A stretch of DNA of 64,000 bases from CAVTWH01 sp963850915 (GCA_963850915.1 CAWKND010000004.1:372001-436000); one strand, 5' to 3'. Counted from the first letter of the stretch, positions 1-10,073 are shown. Numbers and translations: made by a program. The notes: generated from the sequence alone by a model not told the origin.

Positions 1-55
1 GATTTGTTCGTGTCTGCTGCTGCTCTGGCTGTGGCGTACCGCTGACCGGCAGTGA

Positions 56-69
56 TAGGAGCGCTCCCA
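56..69. promoter_or_regulatory. CebR/LacI-type operator
   Basis: TAGGAGCGCTCCCA contains the perfect palindrome GGAGCGCTCC and differs by one base from TGGGAGCGCTCCCA, the known CebR operator of streptomycetes. It lies about 200 bp before the sugar-binding lipoprotein gene, where a repressor site is expected. The regulator itself is not in the window. Confidence 0.7.
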
Positions 70-266
70 TTGAGAGACCATTTCGCAATGCGCAACGCGA
101 CCGTAACGGTTGACACCCGTTGGTAACTACGGAAAGTCTAAGAGCGGCACCCTTCCCACCAGGCGCGCTGTCGGCCTCTCGCGCTGCCGGCCTCTGGTGG
201 CCTGATGGTTGTTCTGTCAAGGAGGACAGCAATGCACGTAGGTGTACAACTTTTGGTGGAGGCGTC

Positions 267-1622
267 ATGACCGCGCGCACCGGCCGCAGAGGCGCGGCGC
301 TGGTGGCTATCGCGGCTGTTGGCCTGCTGGGCGTGGCAGCTTGTGGGAACTCGTCGAAGTCGGCCGGGCCGGTACCGACGCTGACCGGTGACTGTGCGCA
401 GTTCCAGGCGTACGCCGGCCACTCGGGTACCAAGGTCTCGATGTTCGGTTCGATCATCAGCCCCGAGTCGGACTCGCTCAACAAGTCCTGGGCGCAGTTC
501 CAGACGTGTACGGGCATCACCATCGACTACGTCGGCGCGAACGACTTCGAGTCGCAGCTGCCGGTACGGGTCCAGGGCGGCAACGCCCCGAACCTGGCGA
601 TCATCCCGCAGCCCGGCCTGCTCCAGCAGATGGTGAAGACCGGCAAGGTGGCCAAGCCGCCGCAGGCCGTCACGGACAACGTCGACAAGTACTGGAACAA
701 GGCGTGGAAGTCCTACGGCACGGTCAACGGGACGTTCTACGCGGCGCCGATGAGCGCCAACATGAAGTCCATGGTGTGGTACTCGCCCAAGGCGTTCACG
801 GCCGCGGGCTACAAGGTACCGACCACCTGGGACGAGATGACCGCACTGTCCAACCAGATCGCCGCCTCCGGCAAGAAGCCGTGGTGCGGTGGCATCGGGT
901 CGGGTACGGCGACCGGCTGGCCGGCCACCGACTGGCTCGAGGAGATCGTCCTCGGCAAGTACGGCGGCCAGGTCTACGACGACTGGGTAGCGCACAAGGT
1001 CAAGTTCAGCGACCCGCAGATCATCGACGCGCTGAACACGCTCGCTGGCTGGATGCGTAACCCGGCATGGGTCAACGGTGGCTTCGGCGACTCGAAGACC
1101 ATCGCCACCACCACGTTCCAGGACGCCGGCAAGCCGATCCTGACCGGGCAGTGCTACATGCTGCAGCAGGCATCGTTCTACGGCGCGCAGTGGCCGGCCG
1201 GTACCAAGGTCGCGCAGGACGGCGACGCGTTCGCCTTCTACCTGCCGTCCGAGAGCGCCAGCGTGAACACTCCGGTCGAGGGTGGCGGCGAGTTCGTGAC
1301 CGCCTTCTCGAACAAGCCGGAGGTGCAGGCGGTGCAGAGCTACCTGTCCTCCAAGGAGTGGCACACCAGCCGGGTCAAGGTGGCTCCGGGCTGGGTCTCC
1401 GCCAACAGCGGCGTTGACCAGAGCCTGTACACCAACCCGGTGGACGCGCTGTCCGCGAAGTACCTCACCGACCCGAACGCGACCTTCCGGTTCGACGCCT
1501 CTGACCTGATGCCGGCCCCGGTCGGCTCCGGCCAGGAGTGGAAGTCGATGACCTCGTTCTTCGCGGAGAACAAGTCCGCGGTGGACACGGCCAAGGAGAT
1601 CGACGCCGCCTGGCCGCAGTAA
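267..1622 (+). CDS. Sugar ABC transporter substrate-binding lipoprotein
   Basis: Extracellular solute-binding protein (family 1) of a carbohydrate importer, anchored in the membrane as a lipoprotein. I start it at ATG 267, preceded by GGTGGAGG, not at the upstream GTG 120. This gives a 451-residue protein with a classic signal: Thr-Arg-Arg, a hydrophobic stretch, then the lipobox-like GVAACG, with Cys at about residue 26. The mature part has the family's features, including AAPMSANMKSMVWYSP and WDEMTALS blocks, and the usual length of 400-450 residues. It is the first gene of an importer operon with two permease genes. No ATPase gene follows, so a shared MsiK-type ATPase elsewhere is likely (inference). 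A CebR-like operator upstream suggests control by a LacI-family repressor and a beta-glucoside or cello-oligosaccharide substrate. The substrate cannot be proved from sequence. Confidence 0.9.
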   Translation: MTARTGRRGAALVAIAAVGLLGVAACGNSSKSAGPVPTLTGDCAQFQAYAGHSGTKVSMFGSIISPESDSLNKSWAQFQTCTGITIDYVGANDFESQLPVRVQGGNAPNLAIIPQPGLLQQMVKTGKVAKPPQAVTDNVDKYWNKAWKSYGTVNGTFYAAPMSANMKSMVWYSPKAFTAAGYKVPTTWDEMTALSNQIAASGKKPWCGGIGSGTATGWPATDWLEEIVLGKYGGQVYDDWVAHKVKFSDPQIIDALNTLAGWMRNPAWVNGGFGDSKTIATTTFQDAGKPILTGQCYMLQQASFYGAQWPAGTKVAQDGDAFAFYLPSESASVNTPVEGGGEFVTAFSNKPEVQAVQSYLSSKEWHTSRVKVAPGWVSANSGVDQSLYTNPVDALSAKYLTDPNATFRFDASDLMPAPVGSGQEWKSMTSFFAENKSAVDTAKEIDAAWPQ

Positions 1623-1632
1623 GGGCCAGCCA

Positions 1633-1662
1633 GCCGGCCCGGCCGTTGGTGGTCGGGCCGGC
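1633..1662 (+). promoter_or_regulatory. Intercistronic hairpin
   Basis: GCCGGCCCG (1633-1641) pairs perfectly with CGGGCCGGC (1654-1662) across a 12-base loop, just after the binding-protein stop codon. There is no T tract. Such hairpins commonly stabilise binding-protein mRNA or partly attenuate the downstream permease genes. Confidence 0.5.
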
Positions 1663-1776
1663 GCGGTGAACCTGGCGCAAGAAGCCGGGTGGTGTTAGAC
1701 ACAGTGGGACAACCGACGTCGCGGCCCGGGACCCGTTCCCGGGCCGCGACGCTCACAGTGAGGTGAGGTGGTTTGG

Positions 1777-2769
1777 GTGGCGCTCGCCTCTACGCTGAGC
1801 GACTCCATATCGAAGTTCGGCATGGTGTTCGCCGCGGTCGGGATCTTCCTGGCGGTCATGCTGGTGATCTTCTTCCTGGCCAGCCGCCCGCAGGGTCGGA
1901 TCAGCCGGCCGCTGGCCATCGGGGTCTTCCTCGGGCCGGCGGTAGCGCTGCTGATCGTGGGCCTGGTCTACCCGGCGATCCGCACGATCTGGCTGGGCTT
2001 CCACGACGACTACGGGGTCCGCTGGATCGGCTTCGGCAACTACAAGTGGATCTTCACGACGCCGCGCATCGTGCACGAGGTGCTGTTCAACACGGTGCTG
2101 TGGATCTTCATCGCGCCGGTGGTCACCACGGTGCTCGGGCTGATGCTCGCGCTGCTGGTGGACCGGCTGCGCGGCGAGGCGGTGTACAAGTCGCTGATCT
2201 TCCTGCCGATGGCGGTCTCCTTCGTCGGAGCGAGCATCATCTGGAAGTTCATCTACGAATACAAGGAGCCGGCCCAGCCACAGATCGGTCTGCTCAACCA
2301 GACGGTGATGGCATTGGGCTGGCACAACCCGCCCAACTGGATCCTGTCCCGACCACTCAACACGTTCCTGCTCATGGTGATCCTGGTATGGGTACAGACC
2401 GGGTTCGCCATGGTCGTACTCTCCGCGGCGATCAAGGCCATCCCGACCGAGATCGTGGAGGCCGCCGCGATGGACGGGGCGCGCGGCTCGAAGCTGCTGT
2501 TCCGGGTGAAGATCCCGCTGATCCGCAGCACGCTGATCGTGGTACTCACCACCGTCATGGTCACCACGCTGAAGATCTTCGACATCGTCCGGACCATGAC
2601 CGGCGGCAACTTCGGCACGCAGGTGCTGGCCAACGAGATGTTCGACCAGTCCTTTGTGCAGTCCAACTCCGGGCGAGGTAGTGCCCTGGCGGTCGTCCTC
2701 TTCCTGGGCGTGCTGCCGCTGGTCGGGTACAACATCGTCCAGCTGCGCAGGGAACGGAGCAACCGATGA
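1777..2769 (+). CDS. Sugar ABC transporter permease (MalF type)
   Basis: Inner-membrane permease of the carbohydrate importer, about 330 residues with six predicted membrane segments. The EAA loop that contacts the ATPase is visible near residues 225-245 (EIVEAAAMDGARGSKLLFR, with the expected EAA...G spacing). GTG 1777 has AGGTGAGG eight bases upstream and is preferred; GTG 1768 in the same frame would put the start inside that ribosome-binding site. The stop overlaps the next gene's start as ATGA, so the two permeases are probably translationally coupled. It follows the binding-protein gene after about 150 bp containing a hairpin. Family assignment is firm, substrate unknown. Confidence 0.92.
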   Translation: MALASTLSDSISKFGMVFAAVGIFLAVMLVIFFLASRPQGRISRPLAIGVFLGPAVALLIVGLVYPAIRTIWLGFHDDYGVRWIGFGNYKWIFTTPRIVHEVLFNTVLWIFIAPVVTTVLGLMLALLVDRLRGEAVYKSLIFLPMAVSFVGASIIWKFIYEYKEPAQPQIGLLNQTVMALGWHNPPNWILSRPLNTFLLMVILVWVQTGFAMVVLSAAIKAIPTEIVEAAAMDGARGSKLLFRVKIPLIRSTLIVVLTTVMVTTLKIFDIVRTMTGGNFGTQVLANEMFDQSFVQSNSGRGSALAVVLFLGVLPLVGYNIVQLRRERSNR

Positions 2770-3704
2770 CGAGTGCCGAACAGACCGAGCTGCTGGGTGA
2801 GGAGCGCGCCGTCCCGGCCGCCCGCAACGAGCACGTCTCCAGGGCGATGCGCAGCCGGTTCTCCGGCGGCGTCGCCACGCTGGTCGTACTGATCATCGCG
2901 ATCTTCTGGACCATCCCGACCTTCGGCCTGCTGGTCACCTCGGTGCGGCCGCAGTCGGACGTGGCCCAGACCGGCTGGTGGACGTTCTTCGTGCACCCCA
3001 GCTTCACCCTGACCAACTACCACACGGTGCTGTTCGTCAGCGGGTTCGGTACCCAGGGCGGCCTCATGCCCTACATCGTCAACTCGCTCGCGATCTGCAT
3101 TCCGGCCACCATCTTCCCGTTGGTGATCGCGTCGATGGCTGCGTACGCGCTGTCCTGGGTGCGGTTCCGGGGCAGTGACACCATCTTCTTCATCGTGTTC
3201 GCGCTGCAGGTGGTGCCGATCCAGATGGCGCTGATCCCACTGCTGCGGATCTTCACCAGTATTCCGGGCGCGGGCGGTACGTACATCCCGGTCTGGGTGG
3301 CGCACACCATCTTCGCGCTGCCGCTGGCCATCTTCCTGCTGCACAACTTCATCGCGCAGCTGCCCGGCGAGCTGATGGAGGCGGCGCTGGTCGACGGGGC
3401 GAGCCACTTCAGGATCTTCCGCTCGATCGTGCTGCCGCTGGCCGCGCCGGCACTCGCGTCCTTCGCCATCTTCCAGTTCCTCTGGGTGTGGAACGACCTG
3501 CTGGTCGCGCTCACCTTCACCGGTGGCAGCAACGACGTGGCGCCGGTGACCCAGCGACTGGCCCAGCTCTCCGGTGGCTTCGGTAGCCGCTGGGAGCTGA
3601 CCACGGCGGGCGCGTTCGTCTCGATCGTGGTGCCGATGATCGTGTTCTTCTCGCTGCAGCGCTACTTCGTCCGTGGCCTGCTGGCCGGTTCGGTCAAGGG
3701 CTGA
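2766..3704 (+). CDS. Sugar ABC transporter permease (MalG type)
   Basis: Second permease subunit of the importer, 312 residues. It has a cytoplasmic N-terminus of about 35 residues, six membrane helices and the EAA loop ELMEAALVDGASHFRIFR in the conserved position near residues 202-219. The C-terminal QRYFVRGLLAGSVKG is characteristic of MalG-type subunits. It overlaps the upstream permease by four bases (ATGA). It is the last gene of the operon and ends at a strong hairpin. No ATP-binding subunit is encoded here, as is usual for CUT1 importers of streptomycetes and relatives that share one ATPase. Confidence 0.93.
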   Translation: MTSAEQTELLGEERAVPAARNEHVSRAMRSRFSGGVATLVVLIIAIFWTIPTFGLLVTSVRPQSDVAQTGWWTFFVHPSFTLTNYHTVLFVSGFGTQGGLMPYIVNSLAICIPATIFPLVIASMAAYALSWVRFRGSDTIFFIVFALQVVPIQMALIPLLRIFTSIPGAGGTYIPVWVAHTIFALPLAIFLLHNFIAQLPGELMEAALVDGASHFRIFRSIVLPLAAPALASFAIFQFLWVWNDLLVALTFTGGSNDVAPVTQRLAQLSGGFGSRWELTTAGAFVSIVVPMIVFFSLQRYFVRGLLAGSVKG

Positions 3705-3730
3705 TCCGGCTCCAGTAGTTGGCATTGCGG

Positions 3731-3771
3731 CGGTACCGGGTGGGACGACTCCAGCGTCCCACCCGGTACCG
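3731..3771. terminator. Bidirectional terminator-like hairpin
   Basis: A perfect 15-bp stem (CGGTACCGGGTGGGA at 3731-3745 with its complement at 3757-3771) and an 11-base loop sits between convergent genes. The T tract is weak, which is usual for actinomycete terminators. Confidence 0.75.
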
Positions 3772-3810
3772 TGTCTCGGTTCTGTGATTCTGGCTCTGGC
3801 TCTGGCTGGA

Positions 3811-4638
3811 TCAGGCCAGGATGGCGATCAGCACGGCAATCGTCATCGCGGAGCCGACTGCGTTCAGCAGCGTCGCGAGGAACTCGTTGCCCGCGTTGCG
3901 TTTGAACACGACCTGGGCCGAGAGCACCTGGCCGCCGATGGACGGCGACGGACCGAGCACGGTGTTCTGCGATACCTTCCTCGATACCGTGTCGCTCATG
4001 TTGTAGAAGGTGCCATCGGCGATCAGGTTGGTCGGGCTGGTGAAGCCGATCACCACGCCGCCGACGCCGAGCCACGCCACGGCGATGTCGACTGACAGGT
4101 CGACGAACGGCTGCACGTTGTCGATTTCCAGGTCGGAGTGCACGGCGCCGGTTGAGCGGTTCAACGTGTAGTCGGCGTAGGCCCAGCCGTCCTTCCGGCT
4201 GTTGAACTCCGTGCGGCCCGACCCGGTGAGCTCCGGGCTGAGCCGGAAGCTGGCGGTGGCCGTACCGTAGCTGGTCGAGACGACCACGGGCAGCGCGGTG
4301 CCGAACGGTATTCCCGAGGGGATCGCCGGTACCGTGAACGTGATCAGGATGTCGGTGTCGGCGGTGATCCGTGCCGTCGTGCCGTTTACCTTGACCGTGG
4401 CTTGGGCCAGGTGCCAGCCGGACACCTGCACGGTATCGCCCGACCAGCCGTGGTCCGGCGAGAGCGTACCGAGCGTGGTGACCGTCGGTCCGCTCGGCGT
4501 GGTGCCGGGATCGCTCGGATCGCCGCAGGAATCCCGGCACGGGGCGGCTTGGGCAGGCACCGCGGCGACGGTAGCGGCCATGCCCGCCAGGGCGAGCGTG
4601 GTGACGGCGAGCAGTGCCAGCCGGCGTAGGTTGCGCAT
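3811..4638 (-). CDS. Secreted protein with IPT/TIG-like domain
   Basis: A 275-residue exported protein. Residues 1-31 form a Sec signal peptide (MRNLRR, hydrophobic core, AQA cleavage site). Residues about 50-140 resemble an IPT/TIG immunoglobulin-like fold (TVTTLGTLSPDHGWSGDTV, then DILITFTVP). The C-terminal half has no family I recognise; it ends in a hydrophobic stretch (NAVGSAMTIAVLIAILA) that could anchor it in the membrane or stay buried. The start ATG has AGGAG about 12 bases upstream. It stands alone, convergent with the sugar importer. A role in surface binding is only a guess. Confidence 0.75.
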   Translation of the reverse strand: MRNLRRLALLAVTTLALAGMAATVAAVPAQAAPCRDSCGDPSDPGTTPSGPTVTTLGTLSPDHGWSGDTVQVSGWHLAQATVKVNGTTARITADTDILITFTVPAIPSGIPFGTALPVVVSTSYGTATASFRLSPELTGSGRTEFNSRKDGWAYADYTLNRSTGAVHSDLEIDNVQPFVDLSVDIAVAWLGVGGVVIGFTSPTNLIADGTFYNMSDTVSRKVSQNTVLGPSPSIGGQVLSAQVVFKRNAGNEFLATLLNAVGSAMTIAVLIAILA

Positions 4639-4975
4639 CGAGGTGCTCCTCTCTTCCGGCAGCGGCCTCTCTTCCGGCCACTCCGGGAACGGTTGCGGGA
4701 CGGGGGAACGGTTGCGAGCAGTGGAGCCAGCCTGCGATCGGTAACGTCCCGGGCGGCAGAGGCTGCTGTCCTGACTTTTCGGGAACGCTGGATGACTCCG
4801 GTCCCAGCTTCGCGTCTGGCACCGGGTGCGCGCGTCCTCCCGTGGTCGGTCGATTCCGCCGCTGCGGGCATCCGCGAATACGTCCGGGGGAGGACGACAC
4901 GCCGCGCGCGCTGTGGTCTCGGCAGCGCTGGATTCAGTGGGCTGGCCTCAGTGGGCTGGCCTCAGTGAGCTGGCC
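4639..4975. other. Intergenic region, 337 bp
   Basis: No gene is supported here. It lies downstream of fahA and upstream of the secreted-protein gene, so it should hold the promoter of the latter. Its left two thirds show nothing recognisable. The right end is the 14-bp tandem array described at 4935-4988. Confidence 0.6.
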
Positions 4976-4988
4976 TCAGTGGGCTGGG
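4935..4988. repeat. 14-bp tandem repeat anchored on the fahA stop codon
   Basis: Unit CAGTGGGCTGGCCT occurs at 4935, 4949, 4963 (one mismatch) and partly at 4977. The fahA stop codon (TCA on this strand, 4976-4978) lies in the array, so the array duplicates the gene's last codons and stop outwards into the intergenic DNA. Confidence 0.85.
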
Positions 4989-6598
4989 CGGATGGTGCCG
5001 GTGACGGAGCCGAAGCCGATCCGGGTACCGGCCGGCCCGGGGGCGTACCCGCGGATGGTGACCGTGTCCCCGTCGGCCAGGAAGCCCCGGCTCTCGCCAC
5101 CGCCGAGCGTCACCGGCCGGGTACCGTTGCGCGTCAACTCGATGAAGGAGCCGCGCTCGTCGGCCGGCTCGCCGGAGACGGTACCGCTGGCGTACAGGTC
5201 GCCGGTGCGCAGCGCGGTACCGGCCACGGTGAGGTGCGCCAGCTGCTGGGCGGCGGTCCAGTAGAGGTCGCGTACCCGCGGGCGGGACACCACGGTGCTG
5301 TTCCACTCCACGGTCAGCCGGATGTCCAGTCCCCACGGCTGGCTGGCGCGCAGGTACGGCAGTGGCAGCGGCTCCTGTACCGGCGGCGGTACCCGGGCAC
5401 AGTCCAGTGCTGCCAACGGAACCACCCACGGCGAGATCGAGGTGGCGAACGACTTGCCGAGGAACGGCCCGAGTGGCACGGTCTCGAACGCCTGGATGTC
5501 GCGGGCACTCCAGTCGTTGACGAGTACGACGCCGAAGACGTGTGCTGCCAACGAATCCGGAGCGATCGGGTGGCCGGCGGGTCCGGGTACGCCGACCACG
5601 AAACCGATCTCCGCCTCGATGTCCAGCCGCTGGCTCGGCCCGAAGTCACCGGCGCCGCGCTGACCACTCGGGCGCGGCACGGGGGTACCGGAGACGACGA
5701 CTGTGCCGGCCCGCCCGTGGTACCCGACCGGCAGGTGCTTCCAGTTCGGGTACAGCGCCGGCTGACCCGGCCGAAGCAGCTCGCCGAGCATGGTCGCGTG
5801 CGCCTCGGAGGAGTAGAAGTCCACGTAGTCGGCGACCTCGAAGGGCAGCCGCAGCTCCACTGTGGAGAGTGGGTGCAGGTGCGGCTCGACGTCGGCGCGG
5901 TACGCCGGATCGGTCAGCAGCGCGGTCAGCCGCGCCCGCAGATCGGCCCAGGCTTCCGGGCCCAGGGCCAGGAACGGGTTGAGCGCGGGCGCGGCGAGTT
6001 CGGCCGCGTAGGGCGTTGCGGCCGCGCCGGTCAGCCGGGACACGTCAAGCACGTACCCCCCGATCGCCACCCCGACCCGCGCCGCGCCCGCTCGCGCTTC
6101 ATCGACGTGCGCTGTATCGACCTGCGCTGGATCGACCCGCGCACCGGCGACTCGCGCTGGATCGACCTGCGCTGGATCGACCTGCGCTGGATCGACCTGC
6201 GCTGGATCGACGTGCGCTGGATCGACCTGCGCTGGATCGACGTGCGCTGGATCGACCCGCGCACCGGCGACCCGCGCTGGATCGACCTGCGCTGGATCGA
6301 TCTGCGCTGGATCGACCCGCGCTGTATCGATCTGCGCACCGGCGACTCGCGAGACAGCTGTCCGGGCCTCGCCCACCTCGGTGAAGACGCCGAAGGGCAG
6401 GTTGGTGACCGGGAAGTCGCTGTCCGGCGCGATCGGCAGCCAACTCGCTGGCGGCGTCTCGGCTTCCGGAGCCGCCGGTTCGGTGGCCTCCTGAGCCGCC
6501 GGCGCGCCGACTCCCTGAGCCGCCGGCTCGCTGGGCTGCTGAGCCGCCGGCTGGCTGGGCTGCTGAGCCGCCGGCTCGTTTGGAATGCCCGACTTCAC
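4976..6598 (-). CDS. fahA: Fumarylacetoacetase with repeat insertion
   Basis: Last enzyme of the homogentisate pathway; hydrolyses fumarylacetoacetate to fumarate and acetoacetate. The 540-residue product is about 120 longer than usual. Residues 1-50 are a Pro/Ala/Gln-rich extension with PAAQQPS repeats. SWLP...LPFGVFTEVG starts the genuine N-terminal domain, and residues about 84-168 are a run of VDPAQ-like pentapeptides. RVGVAIGGYVLDVSRL then resumes the conserved sequence. The catalytic domain is intact: DFYSSEAHATMLGE, PVGYHGRAGTVVVSG, EAEIGFVVGVP, LVNDWSARDIQ, and the Lys in LGKSFATS. The start overlaps the hmgA stop (ATGA), so the genes are coupled. Function is secure; the insertion lies between predicted surface strands, so activity may be kept. 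Confidence 0.92.
   Translation of the reverse strand: MKSGIPNEPAAQQPSQPAAQQPSEPAAQGVGAPAAQEATEPAAPEAETPPASWLPIAPDSDFPVTNLPFGVFTEVGEARTAVSRVAGAQIDTARVDPAQIDPAQVDPARVAGARVDPAHVDPAQVDPAHVDPAQVDPAQVDPAQVDPARVAGARVDPAQVDTAHVDEARAGAARVGVAIGGYVLDVSRLTGAAATPYAAELAAPALNPFLALGPEAWADLRARLTALLTDPAYRADVEPHLHPLSTVELRLPFEVADYVDFYSSEAHATMLGELLRPGQPALYPNWKHLPVGYHGRAGTVVVSGTPVPRPSGQRGAGDFGPSQRLDIEAEIGFVVGVPGPAGHPIAPDSLAAHVFGVVLVNDWSARDIQAFETVPLGPFLGKSFATSISPWVVPLAALDCARVPPPVQEPLPLPYLRASQPWGLDIRLTVEWNSTVVSRPRVRDLYWTAAQQLAHLTVAGTALRTGDLYASGTVSGEPADERGSFIELTRNGTRPVTLGGGESRGFLADGDTVTIRGYAPGPAGTRIGFGSVTGTIRPAH
6095..6345. repeat. 15-bp in-frame tandem repeat inside fahA
   Basis: About 17 degenerate copies of a 15-bp unit (TGGATCGACCTGCGC on the plus strand) encode VDPAQ-type pentapeptides on the minus strand, with AGAR variants interrupting them. 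All units keep the fahA frame. Confidence 0.9.
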
Positions 6599-7788
6599 AG
6601 TGAACGGCCGGCCCAGGTCCAGGCGTAGGCCGGGTCCTCGCAGGCCAGCCCCGCCTCACCCAGCTCCAGCGGCCGGAAGGTGTCCACCATGACGGCCAGC
6701 TCGTCGAAGTACTCGGCGCCGATGCTCGCCTCGGCGGCGCCCGGCTGCGGCCCGTGGGCGTACCCGCCGGGGTGTACGGAGACCGAGCCGAGCCCGATGC
6801 CCGAGCCCTTGCGCGCCTCGTACTCGCCGGCCACGTAGAACATCACCTCGTCACTGTCCACATTGGAGTGGTAGTACGGCACCGGGATGGAGTCGTGGTG
6901 GTAGTCGACTTTGCGCGGTACGAAGTTGCACACCACGAAGTTGTTGCCCTCGAACACCTGGTGTACCGGTGGCGGCTGGTGTACCCGCCCGGTGATCGGC
7001 TCGAAGTCGGCGACGTTGAAGACGTACGGGTAGAGGCAGCCGTCCCAGCCCACCACGTCGAGCGGGTGGGTGGCGTAGGTGAGTACCGTGCCGACGATCC
7101 CGCCCGGCCCGCGGTGCTTCACGTACACCTCGACGTCGTCGCCTTCGAGCAGCAGCGGCCCGGTCGGCGTACGCAGATCCCTTTCACAGTACGGCGAGTG
7201 CTCCAGGAACTGGCCGAAGCGGGACAGGTAGCGCTTGGCCGGCCCGATGTGACTGTTCGCCTCGATGACGTACGCCCGCAGCGGCTCGTCGCCGGTTGGC
7301 AGCCAGCGGTGGGTGGTGGCGCGCGGCAGGATCACGTAGTCGCCCTGACCGACGTCCAGCGCGCCGAATGCGGTCTCCACGGTCGCCGCGCCCGCCTCGA
7401 CGAACACGCACTCGTCGCCGATACCATTGCGGTAGAACGGGGACGGCGCAGCACTGACCACATAGGACAGCCGTACGTCCGCATTGCCCAGTACCAGTCG
7501 GCGCCCGGTCACCGGGTCGGCCGCCTTCCACTCCAGCCCCGGGAAAAGGTTGTGCAGCTTCAGATGCCGGGGGAGCAGCGGATGGTTGGCGACGGTGTCC
7601 AGCGCTGGCAGCGCCCAGGCTCGGGAAGCCACGATGGCCGACGGGATGCCCCGGTGGTAGAGCAGCGACGAGTCGGAGGAGAAGCCCTCCTCGCCCATCA
7701 GCTCCTCGGCATAGAGCCCGCCGTCCGGCCGGCGGAATGCGGTATGCCGCTTGTGCGGTACCGCGCCGATCCGTTGATAATGCGCCAT
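6595..7788 (-). CDS. hmgA: Homogentisate 1,2-dioxygenase
   Basis: Ring-opening Fe(II) dioxygenase that converts homogentisate to maleylacetoacetate. The 397-residue length fits the shorter bacterial form. The start is MAHYQRIGAVPHKRHTAFR. The cupin metal-site region is visible near residues 285-340 (YYHSNVDSDEVMFYVAGEY followed by HPGGYAHGPQPG), giving the expected His, Glu and His ligands. It ends by overlapping fahA by four bases and follows hpd after about 210 bp filled with a 33-bp tandem array. An isomerase gene for maleylacetoacetate is not in the window; some actinomycetes use a mycothiol- or glutathione-independent route, so this is not alarming. Confidence 0.93.
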   Translation of the reverse strand: MAHYQRIGAVPHKRHTAFRRPDGGLYAEELMGEEGFSSDSSLLYHRGIPSAIVASRAWALPALDTVANHPLLPRHLKLHNLFPGLEWKAADPVTGRRLVLGNADVRLSYVVSAAPSPFYRNGIGDECVFVEAGAATVETAFGALDVGQGDYVILPRATTHRWLPTGDEPLRAYVIEANSHIGPAKRYLSRFGQFLEHSPYCERDLRTPTGPLLLEGDDVEVYVKHRGPGGIVGTVLTYATHPLDVVGWDGCLYPYVFNVADFEPITGRVHQPPPVHQVFEGNNFVVCNFVPRKVDYHHDSIPVPYYHSNVDSDEVMFYVAGEYEARKGSGIGLGSVSVHPGGYAHGPQPGAAEASIGAEYFDELAVMVDTFRPLELGEAGLACEDPAYAWTWAGRSL

Positions 7789-7845
7789 CTCAGCCCGCTC
7801 CCTCTCGGCTCGCTCCCGCTCGACCCGGCGCGGTCGCTGGCCCCA

Positions 7846-9238
<1,393 letters not shown>

Positions 9239-9273
9239 TCAGCCAGGCGATCTGACAAGCTAACCCGAACGAG

Positions 9274-9290
9274 CTAGGCAATATGCCTAG
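9274..9290. promoter_or_regulatory. Lrp/AsnC-type operator palindrome
   Basis: CTAGGCAATATGCCTAG is a perfect 6-bp dyad around an AT-rich 5-base centre, a shape typical of Lrp/AsnC sites. It sits between hpd and the divergent Lrp-family gene, 23 bp before the latter's start. It even contains an ATG (9283) that would be mistaken for that gene's start. Confidence 0.65.
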
Positions 9291-9312
9291 CCGTCCGACG
9301 CTGGGAGGGGCC

Positions 9313-9831
9313 ATGGATCAGCAGGGCGACCGGCTGGACGCACTCGACGTTGCGCTGCTCGGGCTGGCCCGCGCACACCCGCGCATCGGCATCCTGGAGC
9401 TGTCCAGGCTGGCCCGGGTCGCGCGGGCCACCGTGCAGTCGCGCCTGTCGCGCATGGAGGGCGAGGGAATCATCACCGGGTACGGGCCGGAAGTGGATCT
9501 GGACTCGGCGGGGTACACGATGCAGGCGTTCGTCACGCTGGAGATCGCGCAGGGGCGACTCGATGACGTGGCGGCGCACCTGTCGGCGATCCCGGGAGTA
9601 CTGGAGGCGTACGCCACCACCGGTACCCACGACGTACTGTGCCGGGTGGCCGCCCGCTCCCATCAGGAGCTGCAGCAGGTGCTGCTCGCCATCGGCCGGG
9701 CCGACCTGGTGGTGCGCTCCACGAGTGCGATGCTGCTGTCTGTGGTGGTACCCCCGCGGGTCATGCCCCTGCTCGAGGCGGCCGATCGCGCGGCACCCAG
9801 CCGCGCCCCCGCCTACCGCGCGCTACCCTGA
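9313..9831 (+). CDS. Lrp/AsnC family regulator of tyrosine catabolism
   Basis: 172-residue transcription factor, divergent from hpd. The N-terminal winged helix-turn-helix is at residues about 5-60 (LDALDVALLGLARAHPR, then ARATVQSRLSRMEGEG). The C-terminal half is the alpha-beta ligand-binding domain (ALVTLEIAQG-like strand, then GTHDVLCRVAARSHQELQQ). ATG 9313 follows GGGAGGGG at a good spacing and is preferred over ATG 9283, which lies in the operator. Position suggests it controls hpd-hmgA-fahA and itself, in the manner of HpdR-type regulators. The effector is unknown; tyrosine or 4-hydroxyphenylpyruvate is the natural guess. Confidence 0.88.
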   Translation: MDQQGDRLDALDVALLGLARAHPRIGILELSRLARVARATVQSRLSRMEGEGIITGYGPEVDLDSAGYTMQAFVTLEIAQGRLDDVAAHLSAIPGVLEAYATTGTHDVLCRVAARSHQELQQVLLAIGRADLVVRSTSAMLLSVVVPPRVMPLLEAADRAAPSRAPAYRALP

Positions 9832-10073
9832 CCCCCGCTGCCTCCCGCTGCCCTGGCTCCCGCTGTCCTGATTCCCGGCCGTCCGGCCGACTGACGGATG
9901 GCCGTCGCGTTGAGCTGATTCCCGGCTGGGCGCACTAGCTTCTTGTTCTGGCGCACTACTCTGTGCAGCCGAAGTGCCAGCCCGGACTCCGCCCGCCCTA
10001 CATGCCCAGCCGCGCACGCCCAGCGCCACACGCCCAGCCGTCAAACCCGCGGTCTTTCCTGAGGAGCCAACGC

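Noticed and set aside
4826..6628. 600-residue plus-strand ORF opposite fahA, with WIDLRWID repeats
   Set aside because: Antisense reading of the fahA gene and its repeat; fahA motifs on the minus strand are decisive.
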